A DNA stretch of 54,587 bases from Bacteroidales bacterium (GCA_018400955.1 JAGYLH010000009.1:1-54587), one strand, 5' to 3'. Positions 21,391 to 30,937 are shown, counted from the first letter of the stretch. Numbers and translations: made by a program. Notes: generated by a model not told the origin, from the sequence alone.

Positions 21391-21951
21391 ATGCCACGGA
21401 TACAGGTAATTAATTATGAGGCCTCATCAGGAAGGCTTAGGGAAATTTATGATGAACTATTGGCAAAAAGAGGAAAGCTGGCCGACATTCACCAAATACA
21501 AAGCCTTCGCCCCGAAAGCATCGTAAAACATATGGAGTTGTATATGGAGCTGATGTTTTCGCGCTCCGAACTTAGCCGTGCTGAACGTGAAATGCTTGCC
21601 GTAGTGGTATCAATTGCCAATGGGTGCGAATATTGTAAAACCCATCACGAAATGGCACTAAAGCATTATGTTAAGGATGAGCTAAAACAGAAAGCCATTC
21701 GCAACAATTTTGACGCACCTGCATTAAGCATGCGCGAAAAAGCCCTTTGTTATTTTGCGCATCAGCTCACCATTTCACCTGAAAGCCATGAAAATGAAGA
21801 TTATACCATTAATTTAAGGGATGTTGGCTTATCCGATGCCGCCATCCTCGACGTGGTGCTTGTTATTTCTTACTTTAATTTCGTGAACCGCATTGCCCTT
21901 TCGCTGGGCCTGCAAATCAATGAACAGGAAGTTTCAGGCTACAAATACTAA
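21391..21951 (+). CDS. AhpD-like carboxymuconolactone decarboxylase-family protein (peroxidase-related)
   Basis: A 186-residue cytoplasmic protein. The segment VVVSIANGCEYCKTHHEMAL holds the CxxC and downstream His of AhpD-like and 'uncharacterised peroxidase-related' enzymes, which use the cysteine pair for thiol-dependent peroxide reduction. Helical flanks (LSRAEREMLA, LSMREKALCYFA) fit the CMD fold. The open frame runs upstream through the tandem repeat, but the ATG at 21391 gives the family N-terminus (MPRIQVINY). It follows the sigma pair and precedes a thioredoxin gene. Confidence 0.8.
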   Translation: MPRIQVINYEASSGRLREIYDELLAKRGKLADIHQIQSLRPESIVKHMELYMELMFSRSELSRAEREMLAVVVSIANGCEYCKTHHEMALKHYVKDELKQKAIRNNFDAPALSMREKALCYFAHQLTISPESHENEDYTINLRDVGLSDAAILDVVLVISYFNFVNRIALSLGLQINEQEVSGYKY

Positions 21952-22104
21952 TGGTTTAAGATCGCGCAAGTGATCCAGCCCCCGTTTATTACCAACTCCT
22001 TATTGTTGCCTTTGCCTGCTTTAAAAAAGTATTATTCGCTATTCAGCTGTCGCTTTCAATCCCCAATTTTTTGTCAAGCTTTTTTAAAATAAGCTCAAAT
22101 CACC

Positions 22105-22133
22105 TTTGAAATTTGTAAAATAATGTATGTTTT
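22105..22133 (+). promoter_or_regulatory. Possible promoter of the thioredoxin gene
   Basis: TTTG (22105-22108), a 17-bp spacer and TATGTTTT (22126-22133, one mismatch to TAnnTTTG) lie about 80 bp before the start codon. Confidence 0.3.
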
Positions 22134-22214
22134 TATTGCCCTTTGTCAGGAAGGTGGATGCTGCGCGTCTCTTTGTTTAATTAAACACAGAAAATCCACC
22201 TAAAAAAAATTAAA

Positions 22215-22661
22215 ATGAATAGATTAGTATTCTTTTTATTGTTCATCTCCATGAGTTTTACAGCATTCTCAAACGGAGCAGAAAAAGCCCCTGCAACAGA
22301 AAAAGCCGCCGGCATCATGTTTCATGAAGGCACTTGGGCCGAAGCGCTCGAACTGTCAAAATCAGAGAACAAACCGATCTTCCTGGATGTTTATGCCACT
22401 TGGTGTGGCCCTTGTAAAAGGCTTAAAAAGAACACATTCAGCGACCGGGAAGTAGGCGAATTTTTCAATGCTGCCTTTATCAATGTAGCGGTTGATGGCG
22501 AAAAAGGTGAAGGCCTCGAACTGGCCCGGAAATATGGTGTTAATGCCTACCCAAGCCTGATCTTTATTAACCAGAATGGTGAAGTGATAAGCTATACCAA
22601 AGGCTATCACAATGCGAAACAATTCCTTGGTCTTGGGCAGGAAGTGCTTAAAAAGAAATAG
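22215..22661 (+). CDS. Secreted thioredoxin-fold protein
   Basis: 148 residues with a signal peptide (LVFFLLFISMSFTAFS), so it is periplasmic or envelope-located. The thioredoxin domain has the active site YATWCGPCKRLKK and the cis-proline strand NAYPSLIFI. The pattern EALELSKSENKPIFLDVYA matches the thioredoxin_7/DUF255-like group, which reduces or scans envelope disulfides. It is followed by a terminator-like hairpin. Confidence 0.85.
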   Translation: MNRLVFFLLFISMSFTAFSNGAEKAPATEKAAGIMFHEGTWAEALELSKSENKPIFLDVYATWCGPCKRLKKNTFSDREVGEFFNAAFINVAVDGEKGEGLELARKYGVNAYPSLIFINQNGEVISYTKGYHNAKQFLGLGQEVLKKK

Positions 22662-22685
22662 ATTGTTGGTTTTTTGTTTGGAAAT

Positions 22686-22717
22686 AAGGCTGTTGCATTT
22701 GTCAAACGGCCTTTTTC
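22686..22717 (+). terminator. Terminator-like hairpin after the thioredoxin gene
   Basis: AAGGCTGTTG pairs imperfectly with CAAACGGCCTT across a 7-nt loop and is followed by five T. Confidence 0.6.
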
Positions 22718-22734
22718 ATATTTAAAATGAAGGA

Positions 22735-24030
22735 ATGAAAACAGCCATGGCAATTTTTACTTTCTTGCTTCTAACAGGGGCAATCAACTCACAAACCTCA
22801 ATTGAAGGTGAAAATGTTCAGCATGATATCGCACGGAGATATGCTTTGGGCGTTATCCCGGCCCTGAATTTTGATGCTGACCTCGGATTTCGCTATGGCG
22901 GTGTTTTCAACTTTTTGATTATGGCCAATCAAAAAGCAAAGCTGTTTATGACCAATTCCTGCAAGTGCGCCTGATAAACTCAACAGGAGGAACATTACTG
23001 GCACAAGGCATTTATGAATCGACCACCCTGATAAAGAATAAACTCGTGATCGCTGAATCGAGTTATCTGGTTGACACTAAAATGGACTTTTTGGCTTCAA
23101 CGGCAGCCAGGCAGTTTACCATGCCGCATTTTCAATGCAAAGCATCCACAATTCATCAGCGAAGATTATTACACTTATAAACGCAAGAAAATCCGCTTAC
23201 GATTGGATGTGCAACATAGGATCTATCAAAGCAACTGGCGATTGCTCACCGGTTATACTTTTAACCATTTCAGGGCGCAACCCAATTCCACTCCCGACGA
23301 AAACAGCCCGGCCAGCAGTTTATTCGAAAATTACAAAGAGTGGGGTTTAATCAGGAAGGAAGAAATGGAGGGAGGCAATATCAGCCTGCTAACTGTTGGT
23401 CTGGTTTATGATACCCGCAACCAAAGCTGTTATTGCACAGATGGTGTTTGGTTTGAAGGATTGGTTTACTACGCCCCCCAATGGCTTGGATCGCAGTCAT
23501 TTTCAAAACTTGTACTTACGTACCGGCAACATAAAAGTATTATAAATGAACAACTTACCTTTTCTTTTCGCATCAGCAGCCAGCAGAAATTAACTGGCCA
23601 AATTCCTTTTTATATGTTGCCTACAATTTTCGACAGCCGGCTGAAACAAGATGGAATAGGCGGTGCATCCAGCCTGCGTGGTGCTTTTCGCAACCGGCTG
23701 GCTGCCGATGGTTTTGTGATTTCCAGTTTTGAAACCAAACTGAAATTCTGGCAGTTTAACCTGTTCAAGCAAGACTTCTTCTTCAGTGCTGCCCTGTTTT
23801 ACGACAATGCCTATATTACACAAATCTATCAACTTGACTTATCGCAAGTTCCGGATAAAGACTTGTCAATTCATTTTAATCAAGGCAAACAACGTGTGCA
23901 CCACAGCTGGGGCCCGGGCCTGTATATTGTTTTCAATAAGAATAATATCATCACCGTGAACTACGGATTTGTGACCAACAAGCAAGATGGTCGTGGTGGT
24001 TTGTATATCGGGTCGAGCCTGCTTTTCTGA
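22735..24030 (+). CDS. Outer-membrane beta-barrel of the Omp85/D15 surface-antigen type (frameshifted)
   Basis: About 430 residues: a signal peptide (FTFLLLTGAINSQ), then a barrel domain without visible POTRA repeats. Diagnostic stretches are TVGLVYDTRNQ near the middle, GGASSLRGAFRNRL (the G-x-S-x-L-R-G motif of the L6 loop region of Omp85 barrels) and a terminal strand ending in Phe (YIGSSLLF). Frames change near 22905-22920 and 23090-23140, so two or three single-base indels are inferred. It may be one of the short Bacteroidota 'BamA/TamA family' proteins of unknown cargo. Confidence 0.7.
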
Positions 24031-24113
24031 TATTTTTTGGGTTGGTTGTAAGGAAAAGCAGCATAAGAGGGTCAATCTGAATAATTAAAAAACCAATTCA
24101 GTATTGGATAGTA

Positions 24114-24383
24114 TTAGTACTCGTAATGTCCTTTGGCAGAAAGAATTATAACAGAATCGTCATCAACTTCATACACAAGCCTGTGTACTTTATTTATTCT
24201 TCTTGACCACATTCCCGACAACTGATGCTTTAAAGGTTCAGGTTTTCCTGTTCCACTGAAGGGATGCAAAGTCATTTCTTCTAAAAGGAGAAGCAATTTA
24301 TTGAGTACTGCTTTATTGCCGGATTTTTTATGAAAAACAATATCCTCTCTGGCTTTGTCGGTGAAATCTAAATGATAGCCCAT
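24114..24383 (-). CDS. YoeB/Txe-family toxin (RelE superfamily mRNA interferase)
   Basis: 89 residues, a normal YoeB length. It shows HPFSGTGKPEPLKH, WSRRINKVHRLVYEV and the C-terminal SAKGHYEY, the standard YoeB/Txe signature carrying the catalytic Glu/Arg/His/Tyr set. Such toxins cut mRNA in the ribosome and are neutralised by the partner. It starts 1 bp after the antitoxin stop. Confidence 0.88.
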   Translation of the reverse strand: MGYHLDFTDKAREDIVFHKKSGNKAVLNKLLLLLEEMTLHPFSGTGKPEPLKHQLSGMWSRRINKVHRLVYEVDDDSVIILSAKGHYEY

Positions 24384-24384
24384 G

Positions 24385-24606
24385 CTATATGCCCAAAAAC
24401 TCTTTTAAGTCCTCTTTTCTAACCCTTGTTACTTTACCATCTTTAGCTTGTTGCCGGCTTATTAAAACCTTTTCCACAAAGTCCGGCTTATAGCTTTCGT
24501 CACTAGATACCTCAAATTTAATTTTAAGGGCTTGCATAAAAGCCTTTAAGGCATTTACCTGTTCGTCCGTAGTTGGGTGGGCAATGAATATTTCTTGTGT
24601 TTTCAT
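24385..24606 (-). CDS. Antitoxin partner (DUF2683-like)
   Basis: 73 residues from the ATG at 24606 (MKTQEIFIAHPTTDEQ); a longer frame exists but lacks a better start. The pattern THPTTDEQVNALKAFMQALKI followed by ISRQQAKDGK resembles short antitoxins that precede YoeB/RelE toxins in Bacteroidota. It would bind DNA and block the toxin through its C-terminus. Confidence 0.75.
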   Translation of the reverse strand: MKTQEIFIAHPTTDEQVNALKAFMQALKIKFEVSSDESYKPDFVEKVLISRQQAKDGKVTRVRKEDLKEFLGI

Positions 24607-24935
24607 AAGGATGCTGCTTGTTGTTATCAAAAGCTTTAAATTTTTTGGTGGCAAAGCAGTTTATCAATGGTTTTGAATGCACTTTGCTTAAAATCGATGT
24701 GATTATGCCTCATACCATTTCAATCTGAATTAATTCATCAGGCAAAAATAAGGATAAACTGGCATTTATATTGTACTAAACAAAAACAGAATATTCTAAA
24801 AGAGATAAAATGGATGAATAATTACAGCTCGGATGTCAAGCTATTGTCTGATTTTTTTTGGGTCGTTTGTAAGGAAAAGCAAAATAAGGCGACTCATTCA
24901 TCAAATTCACCACAACATTTCAACCTCAGAAAAAA
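24607..24935. other. Intergenic region
   Basis: This 329-bp AT-rich spacer between divergent units contains the second 40-bp direct repeat (24849-24888). No gene or clear promoter was seen. Confidence 0.5.
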
Positions 24936-25415
24936 ATGAAAATGAAAAAATCAAAATGGATCAAAATTATAGCCGCTGTGGCGGTTGCCGGCCTACTCAT
25001 TGGCGGCGGAATCGGCGCCTGGATGTTCTTTATGCCACACCGTGATGTTCAAAAAACAACCACCGATTTCAAACTTACTACCACCGAATTGGTAACAGAA
25101 TACCTTGGCGACTGGCAGGGATCGAACGACAAATACCTGGCTGCCGATGGCAACTCAAAAGTGCTGGAGGTAACAGGGACTGTTGCGCGTGTAAGCAATG
25201 ATTTCAGCGGGCGTAAAGTGGTTTTACTCCAGGAAAAAGGACAAAAAGCGGGCGTCAACTGCACCTTCCTGCACGAAACCGACAAGCAGGCCGCGGCACT
25301 TACCCAAGGTGATGTGGTCACGATAAAAGGCGTCATCAGGTCAGGTGCATCCTTTGATGCCGATCTGGATATGTATGTGCATGCAGTAATCGAAAAAAGT
25401 GCAGTTGTTCAATAG
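24936..25415 (+). CDS. OB-fold (tRNA_anti-like) membrane-anchored protein
   Basis: 159 residues: a basic N-terminus, one hydrophobic helix (IIAAVAVAGLLIGGGIGAW), then a small domain with VLEVTGTVARVSND, QKAGVNCTF and GDVVTIKGVI, the pattern of the tRNA_anti-like OB fold. These proteins are secreted or anchored, and their ligand is unknown. An in-frame ATG at 24942 is an alternative start. It precedes a YceI-family gene, a frequent pairing in Bacteroidota. Confidence 0.75.
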   Translation: MKMKKSKWIKIIAAVAVAGLLIGGGIGAWMFFMPHRDVQKTTTDFKLTTTELVTEYLGDWQGSNDKYLAADGNSKVLEVTGTVARVSNDFSGRKVVLLQEKGQKAGVNCTFLHETDKQAAALTQGDVVTIKGVIRSGASFDADLDMYVHAVIEKSAVVQ

Positions 25416-25510
25416 CAATTGAACGACCACTACACAGTAACATTTAATCTACAATCATTTACAAATATTTTACAAACTATTAACTCTAAACCCTTAAATT
25501 TTAATTACCT

Positions 25511-26074
25511 ATGAAAAAGAGAACTATTATTTTAAGCACCTTGATGTTATTCTTCAGCCTTGGTATTTTTGCTCAATCAGCTGAACGTTATGTAACAGAC
25601 AAAACCCACATTAAGTTTTTCTCCACCACACCGGCCGAGGACATCGAAGCACACAATTACAGCACAACCGGCACCATCTCAACCAATGGAAATTTTGCTT
25701 TTTCGGTGCCCATGCAAGGCTTTGAATTTGAAAAGTCGCTGATGCAAAAGCACTTTAACCAGGATAAATTCCTCGATACCCAGCAATTCCCTACAGGACG
25801 CTTAGTAGGTAAGATATCCAATATCGAAACCATTGATTTTGCTACACCTGGCACCTATGATGCGCTTATTGAAGGTGAACTTACTATCAGGGGCGTAACC
25901 AATAAAATTAAGGAAACCGGCCAGCTCACTGTTGGTAACAATGGTTTGACTGCCAACAGTGTATTCAATATCACACTGGCTGATTATGGTGTTGAGTTTG
26001 TTAAAGGCAAACCCTCAAAAAATATTGCCAAAACAGTTGAAGTAACCGTTCTGGCCGAATACGTGCCACAATAA
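25511..26074 (+). CDS. YceI-family lipocalin-like protein
   Basis: 187 residues with a signal peptide (LSTLMLFFSLGIFAQ). The YceI domain shows KTHIKFFSTTP, FEFEKSLMQKHFNQDKFLD, TYDALIEGELTIRGVTN and a C-terminal FNITLADYGV. YceI proteins form a lipocalin-like barrel binding long isoprenoid-type ligands in the periplasm. The gene ends at a strong hairpin terminator. Confidence 0.9.
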   Translation: MKKRTIILSTLMLFFSLGIFAQSAERYVTDKTHIKFFSTTPAEDIEAHNYSTTGTISTNGNFAFSVPMQGFEFEKSLMQKHFNQDKFLDTQQFPTGRLVGKISNIETIDFATPGTYDALIEGELTIRGVTNKIKETGQLTVGNNGLTANSVFNITLADYGVEFVKGKPSKNIAKTVEVTVLAEYVPQ

Positions 26075-26096
26075 AAGGTTGATAGATGTTGCAAAT

Positions 26097-26148
26097 CAGA
26101 TTATGCGGCACAAGTTATCAACTCGAGTTGCATAATCTGTTTTTTTTA
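26097..26148 (+). terminator. Rho-independent terminator after the yceI-family gene
   Basis: The perfect 10-bp stem CAGATTATGC / GCATAATCTG encloses a 23-nt loop and is followed by eight T. It sits across an upstream ATG (26086), arguing that the next gene starts later, at 26158. Confidence 0.8.
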
Positions 26149-26157
26149 CCTGAGCTG

Positions 26158-26673
26158 ATGAAAACCAGAAAGATACTTTTATCCTTGTTAATATCCCTTT
26201 TCGCTTCAGTTGAAGTAATTGCGCAATGGGAAGATCAGCATTTATTATTTGTGATTAATCGCAGCAAAGATGCTGACGAAATTCACTACGCAGTCAATTT
26301 AGATGCATCGGGTAAAATTTATCAGCAAAACCCCATTAGTGTTTTTTGGGTAAAACACAGTGAAGGCGGCAAACAAGCTCCCCTGACCTGGATTCAAAAA
26401 AAATACGCTTATGGCATTGGAATTTCAAATACGGACGCAGATGAGATCAGTTTCCATTTTGTTTCGAAAACCGAACAGCAGTTTAAGCTAAGAAAAGACA
26501 ATGCAGGCCGATACTACGCATTTACAAAATTCGGTGATACAACTATCCGGGCTGACTCATTGCATATTCATTTTGATGGTGGTAGCTTTTTGCAGCCGGG
26601 CATTGCAGCAATCCATATCTTTGGACAGGATATAGAAAGCGGTATATCCCATAAAATGAATATGATAGAATAG
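26158..26673 (+). CDS. DUF4833-domain secreted protein
   Basis: 171 residues from the ATG at 26158, beginning with a signal peptide (ILLSLLISLFASVEVIAQ). The domain includes LLFVINRSKDADEIHYA, ISVFWVKHSEGG, LTWIQKKYAYGI and AAIHIFGQDI, matching DUF4833. Function unknown. It lies between the yceI terminator and the rhodanese-thioredoxin gene. Confidence 0.75.
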   Translation: MKTRKILLSLLISLFASVEVIAQWEDQHLLFVINRSKDADEIHYAVNLDASGKIYQQNPISVFWVKHSEGGKQAPLTWIQKKYAYGIGISNTDADEISFHFVSKTEQQFKLRKDNAGRYYAFTKFGDTTIRADSLHIHFDGGSFLQPGIAAIHIFGQDIESGISHKMNMIE

Positions 26674-26723
26674 CATTCCGTCATTAAATGAAATAATTTA
26701 CAAAAACTGAAGTGACTCCACTT

Positions 26724-27440
26724 ATGAAATATATATTGTCATTAATTTTAAGCTTTGGGGCTACAATAGGGTTAGGCGCACAAAACACCGCTACAATTCA
26801 AATCAATTCGAAGGAGTTGGCAGCACTTGTGCGCAGCCAGGAGGGTATTTTGCTGGATGTGCGTACACAACGCGAATTTCAAAATGGCCATATCGAAAAT
26901 GCCGGTCAATTAAATTATTACGCCCTCGACTTTAAGAAGAGGCTCCTGCTGTTGCCCAAAGACGAAATGATTTATTTGTACTGCAATACAGGCTACCGTA
27001 GCGACCGCGCTGCTGATTTCCTGATCGAAAATGGCTACAAAAAGGTTTACAATCTGCAACATGGCATTATGGAATGGGAACGCTACGACTTTCCGGTGAT
27101 GATCGATCCAAACGCCCAACCCGATACCGACGATAAGTTTGAAATTAAGGATTTCGAAACACTATTAGCCAAAAACGAACTCGTATTTATTGATTTTTAT
27201 GCTCCCTGGTGCGGGCCATGCCGAAAAATGATGCCCATGATCGATAGCCTGAAAGTGGAATACCACGAACGCATCCCAATTATAAAAATCAATGCAGATG
27301 CCAGCAAACGCCTGATGCGGCAAATGGAGCTGGTTTCGGTACCTTATCTTGCGCTTTATCGCGATGGCCATTTGGTTTTTGAGCATTATGGCATCATCAG
27401 CCGTGAGAAACTTAAAGGGCAATTGGATGCAGCACTTTGA
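26724..27440 (+). CDS. Secreted rhodanese-thioredoxin fusion protein
   Basis: 238 residues from the ATG at 26724; an in-frame GTG at 26712 is less likely. A signal peptide (YILSLILSFGATIGLG) is followed by a rhodanese domain (residues about 30-130) with active-site loop YCNTGYRSDRAA, and a thioredoxin domain (about 140-238) with FYAPWCGPCRKMMP and the cis-Pro strand VSVPYLALY. The fusion would link sulfane-sulfur handling to disulfide exchange in the periplasm. It sits among other thiol-redox genes. Confidence 0.88.
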   Translation: MKYILSLILSFGATIGLGAQNTATIQINSKELAALVRSQEGILLDVRTQREFQNGHIENAGQLNYYALDFKKRLLLLPKDEMIYLYCNTGYRSDRAADFLIENGYKKVYNLQHGIMEWERYDFPVMIDPNAQPDTDDKFEIKDFETLLAKNELVFIDFYAPWCGPCRKMMPMIDSLKVEYHERIPIIKINADASKRLMRQMELVSVPYLALYRDGHLVFEHYGIISREKLKGQLDAAL

Positions 27441-27608
27441 AAGATGTTTCGAATGCGCTCATCAGCATCTTCTCAGCAAACATATGATGGATTGTAAACC
27501 CGGTCTTTCAGAATATAAGGGAAGCTAATAAGATTTAAAGCAGCATTTGTTGCATTTTTTGTCAGTTTTTACCCATCCTTGCGACTGATTAACAAAATTG
27601 AAATTACG

Positions 27609-28229
27609 ATGCAAAAATATTTTAACAGCACAGGGGGGTTGATACTGCTCCTTTTAATAAGCACGCAAATTATGGCACAACAATACCGTAACGCAAAGGA
27701 AGCGCAAGGTCTTGAAGTGGGCCTCAAAGCACCTCTTTTTGCTGCCATGGATCAGGATGGCAATCATTTCAAGCTTGAACAAGCACTTGAAAAAGGCCCG
27801 GTTGTCTTGATTTTTTATCGCGGGCATTGGTGCCCTGTTTGCAATAAGCACCTTGAAAAGGTTCAGGACAGCCTGCAAGGCATTTATGAAAAAGGTGCCA
27901 GCGTGGTGGCCATCTCGCCTGAAAAAGTTGAGTTGCTCAATAAAACGGCAAACAAAACCAACGCTGCATTCACCCTGCTGCACGATGCCGGTTACCAAAT
28001 AGCAGATGCCTATGACGTCACTTTCAAGCCAGATAGTATGAGCAGGCTGATGTACAACACCATGCTGGGCGCAAACCTCAAATCGGCACATGACGACGAC
28101 AGCCAACGCCTGCCCATTCCGGCCACTTTCATCATCGGAACAGACGGCAAAATACTATGGCGGCATTTTGATCCCGATTACAAAAAGAGGTCAACTGTTC
28201 AGGATATACTAAAACATTTACCAGAATAA
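27609..28229 (+). CDS. Secreted peroxiredoxin (AhpC/TSA-like)
   Basis: 206 residues from the ATG at 27609, with a signal peptide (GGLILLLLISTQIMAQ). The redoxin domain shows GPVVLIFYRGHWCPVCNKHL, with a CxxC at the peroxidatic site, VVAISPEKVE, FTLLHDAGYQIADAY and PIPATFIIGTDGKI. It reduces peroxides with thioredoxin-like donors. The DUF3179 gene follows after 12 bp, so the two are probably cotranscribed. Confidence 0.88.
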   Translation: MQKYFNSTGGLILLLLISTQIMAQQYRNAKEAQGLEVGLKAPLFAAMDQDGNHFKLEQALEKGPVVLIFYRGHWCPVCNKHLEKVQDSLQGIYEKGASVVAISPEKVELLNKTANKTNAAFTLLHDAGYQIADAYDVTFKPDSMSRLMYNTMLGANLKSAHDDDSQRLPIPATFIIGTDGKILWRHFDPDYKKRSTVQDILKHLPE

Positions 28230-28241
28230 AACGAAAGATCG

Positions 28242-29366
28242 ATGATAAAGCAATTCCTTTTTATCATGCTTGCGATTGTGGTAATTCTGCCAAATCAAAT
28301 CATTAAGGCACAACAAAACCCACGCGGGCTTGAATTAAATTGGCAAACTGATACAAGCAAGCACCTTGTTTCGTTGGATGAGTTTACCGCGCTGATGCAG
28401 CGCGACGGCATACCCCCTATCGACCAGCCAAAGTTTTGGGACAAGGAGAAAGCCCTAAAGGAATTGTTTTTGCACGAACCGGTTATTGCCCTAAATATAA
28501 ATGGGATTGCGAAAGCCTATCCGTTAAGTATATTGATGTTTCACGAAATTGTGAATGACGAAATCGATGGGCAGTTCTTGTCTGCAACTTATTGTCCTTT
28601 GTGCAATGCAGCCCTCGTATTCGATCGCCGCTTGAGTTATGGCGACACCACTTACCTGCTCGATTTTGGTGTTTCAGGTATGTTGCGCATGAGCGACCTG
28701 GTGATGTGGGACCGGCAAACAGAAACCTGGTGGCAGCAGTTTACAGGCGAAGCTTTGGTAGGGCATCTAAGTGGGGCCGAGTTAAACATAATCCCCTCAT
28801 TAATTATATCTCTCGAAGAGTTTTTTGAGGCTTACCCCAATGGACAGGTACTTTCAAATGAAACAGGCCATTTTAGGGTTTACGGAACCAATCCCTATAC
28901 GGCCTATGATGATGTTCAAAACACACCCCGCTTTTTTAAAGGCACTATTGATGACCGTTTGCCAGCTATGGAACGGGTAATTGATATCCATGTGCGGGGC
29001 AAATACAAAGTATATCCCTTGGGTATTATGCAGAAAAAACAAGTGATAAACGACCATTTCCATGGTGAAGATGTTGTTTTATTCTACACTTCGAAAACCG
29101 TTTCTGTTTTGGATGAAGGTATAATTAGCGATTCAAGAAAAATTGGCTCTGTAACTGTTTTTAGTCCTGTAATTGAAGGCCAAACCCTTCGCTTTCATAA
29201 AGAAGCTGAGCATTTTATTGATGAATTGTCTAATTCTGTATGGAACATTGCCGGCCAATGCATCACAGGCCCATACAAAGGCAAACAGCTCAATCCCAAA
29301 GCACACGGCAACCATTTTGCTTTTGTCTGGTTTGCCTTCCGGCCCGAAAGTGCTATTTACGAATAA
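28242..29366 (+). CDS. DUF3179-domain secreted protein
   Basis: 374 residues with a signal peptide (FLFIMLAIVVILPNQIIKA). The DUF3179 hallmark is present: AYPLSILMFHEIVND, ATYCPLCNAALVFDR and DRQTETWWQQFTGEA, with later YAFRP-like ends (FVWFAFRPESAIY). The Cys pair and His residues could bind a metal, but the family's role is unknown. It is the last gene of the redox group. Confidence 0.88.
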   Translation: MIKQFLFIMLAIVVILPNQIIKAQQNPRGLELNWQTDTSKHLVSLDEFTALMQRDGIPPIDQPKFWDKEKALKELFLHEPVIALNINGIAKAYPLSILMFHEIVNDEIDGQFLSATYCPLCNAALVFDRRLSYGDTTYLLDFGVSGMLRMSDLVMWDRQTETWWQQFTGEALVGHLSGAELNIIPSLIISLEEFFEAYPNGQVLSNETGHFRVYGTNPYTAYDDVQNTPRFFKGTIDDRLPAMERVIDIHVRGKYKVYPLGIMQKKQVINDHFHGEDVVLFYTSKTVSVLDEGIISDSRKIGSVTVFSPVIEGQTLRFHKEAEHFIDELSNSVWNIAGQCITGPYKGKQLNPKAHGNHFAFVWFAFRPESAIYE

Positions 29367-29634
29367 TAGTTCAAATTTGGTTTTTAGAATTCATTATTTG
29401 TCAAGTTCTAGCACTTTATTGTCAATTATTTTGTATTTTGCATCTAACAAAGAAGCAAGTGTGTTTATCAACTTAACGGAAGTTCTGTACTCTTGATATA
29501 ACCACGAATCTCGGAATAGAAAAAATATAGTATTCAAAATGAGGCGTTGGCTCAAGTTAATTATGTAGAAAGATGGAGCAAATATATCACGTTCAATCGA
29601 TTAAGCCAATTAAAGCCTAACTAAAACAACGTTT

Positions 29635-30927
29635 ATGCCATCTTATAAGGAAATTACGACACAGGAATTAATCGGAATAATCGCGAAAAACAAATCTACC
29701 ATAATCGACACCCGAGCAGTAGAAGCCTATAATGGATGGATCCTCAAGGGCGAGAAACGTGGAGGACATATATCCGGAGCAAAAGCTTACCTGCCAAATG
29801 GCTTCGCTATCTCGACTGGATTGAAATTGTCAGGCATAAGGGCATCGCACCTGCTCATGAGCTGATAATTTATGGTTACAATCAGGAAGAAATCAGGACG
29901 TTGCCCAAAGGTTTAACCAATCCGGATACGACAACATTGCTGTTTACAACGACTTTTTAACTGAATGGACACCAAATGCCGATTTGCCGATGCAGCGTTT
30001 GGCGCGCTATCAGCAACTTGTTTCGGCTGAATGGGTAAAAACACTGATTGAAGGTGAACAACCATGCATTATAACAACGACAAATATATTGTTGTCCAAA
30101 GTCATTACCGCAATCGCAATGCCTATTTAAGCGGGCACATTCCTGGCGCCATAGATATGGACACCCTGGCATTGGAAGCTCCTGAAACATGGAACAGGCG
30201 CAGCCCCGAAGAACTTAAAAAAGCGCTTAAGGCACATGGTATTACAGCAGATACCACTGTTATACTTTATGGAAAATATATGTTTCCGGATAATGCCGAT
30301 GAATTTCCGGGGAGTGCTGCCGGCGATATTGGCGCGGTACGCAATGCCTTTATCATGCTCTATGCCGGGGTAAAAGATGTAAGGATACTCAATGGCGGTT
30401 TCCAATCATGGCAAGATGCAGGACTCGAAATCGCCTATGATGATGTAGTTAAGACCCCTGTTCCTCAATTTGGGGCTAACATACCTGCGCAACCCATGCT
30501 TGCAGTAGATACACCGGAAGCAAAAAAAATGATCAGTTCAAAAGATGCAGAACTTGTTTGTGTCAGGAGTTATCCCGAATACATTGGCGAAGTAAGTGGC
30601 TATAATTATATTGAAGCAAAAGGACGTATTCCGGGCGCTGTTTTTGCCGATTGCGGCTCAGATGCCTACCACATGGAAAACTACCGAAATGTGGACCATA
30701 CAACACGCGAATACCACGAAATCGAAGCAATTTGGAAGCAGGCCGGCATCACACCGGATAAACATCTGGCATTTTATTGTGGTACAGGATGGCGTGGAAG
30801 TGAAGCCTGGTTTAATGCCTGGTTAATGGGTTGGCCCAGGATATCAGTTTATGATGGCGGATGGTTTGAATGGAGCAATGATCCGAAAAATCCTTATGAA
30901 ACCGGCATCCCTGTTAACCATCAATAA
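29635..30927 (+). CDS. eanB: Triple-rhodanese sulfurtransferase, probable EanB (frameshifted near 5' end)
   Basis: Joined frames give about 430 residues with three rhodanese modules. The first (from MPSYKEITTQELI) has IIDTRAVEAYNGW and GGHISGA, the second VVQSHYRNRNAYLSGHIPGAI, and the third AYLGEV-like text leading to the active loop FYCGTGWRGSEAW (Cys codon 30778-30780). In Chlorobium EanB, a multi-rhodanese enzyme, Cys412 in a C-G-T context transfers sulfur from polysulfide to hercynine to make ergothioneine; this protein has the same C-G-T-G. The adjacent EgtD-type gene fits. Frame changes near 29800, 29900 and 30060 imply three single-base indels, likely sequencing errors. A generic sulfurtransferase is the alternative. 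Confidence 0.75.
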
Positions 30928-30937
30928 GCACTTTATC

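Larger units (their letters stand above)
24028..24889 (+). repeat. Pair of imperfect 40-bp direct repeats flanking the toxin-antitoxin genes
   Basis: Copies at 24028-24067 and 24849-24888 match at about 35 of 40 positions and share TTGTAAGGAAAAGCA. The first copy begins at the stop codon of the barrel gene. The minus-strand toxin-antitoxin pair lies between them. Confidence 0.75.

Noticed and set aside
21113..21397. Repetitive open frame on the minus strand (TPNAQ repeats) and its plus-strand counterparts (GVWAF repeats)
   Set aside because: It is created entirely by the 7/8-bp tandem repeat, has no start context and no protein family.
29173..29496. 107-codon open frame overlapping the DUF3179 gene
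   Set aside because: Alternate frame of a conserved gene; no ribosome site or family.
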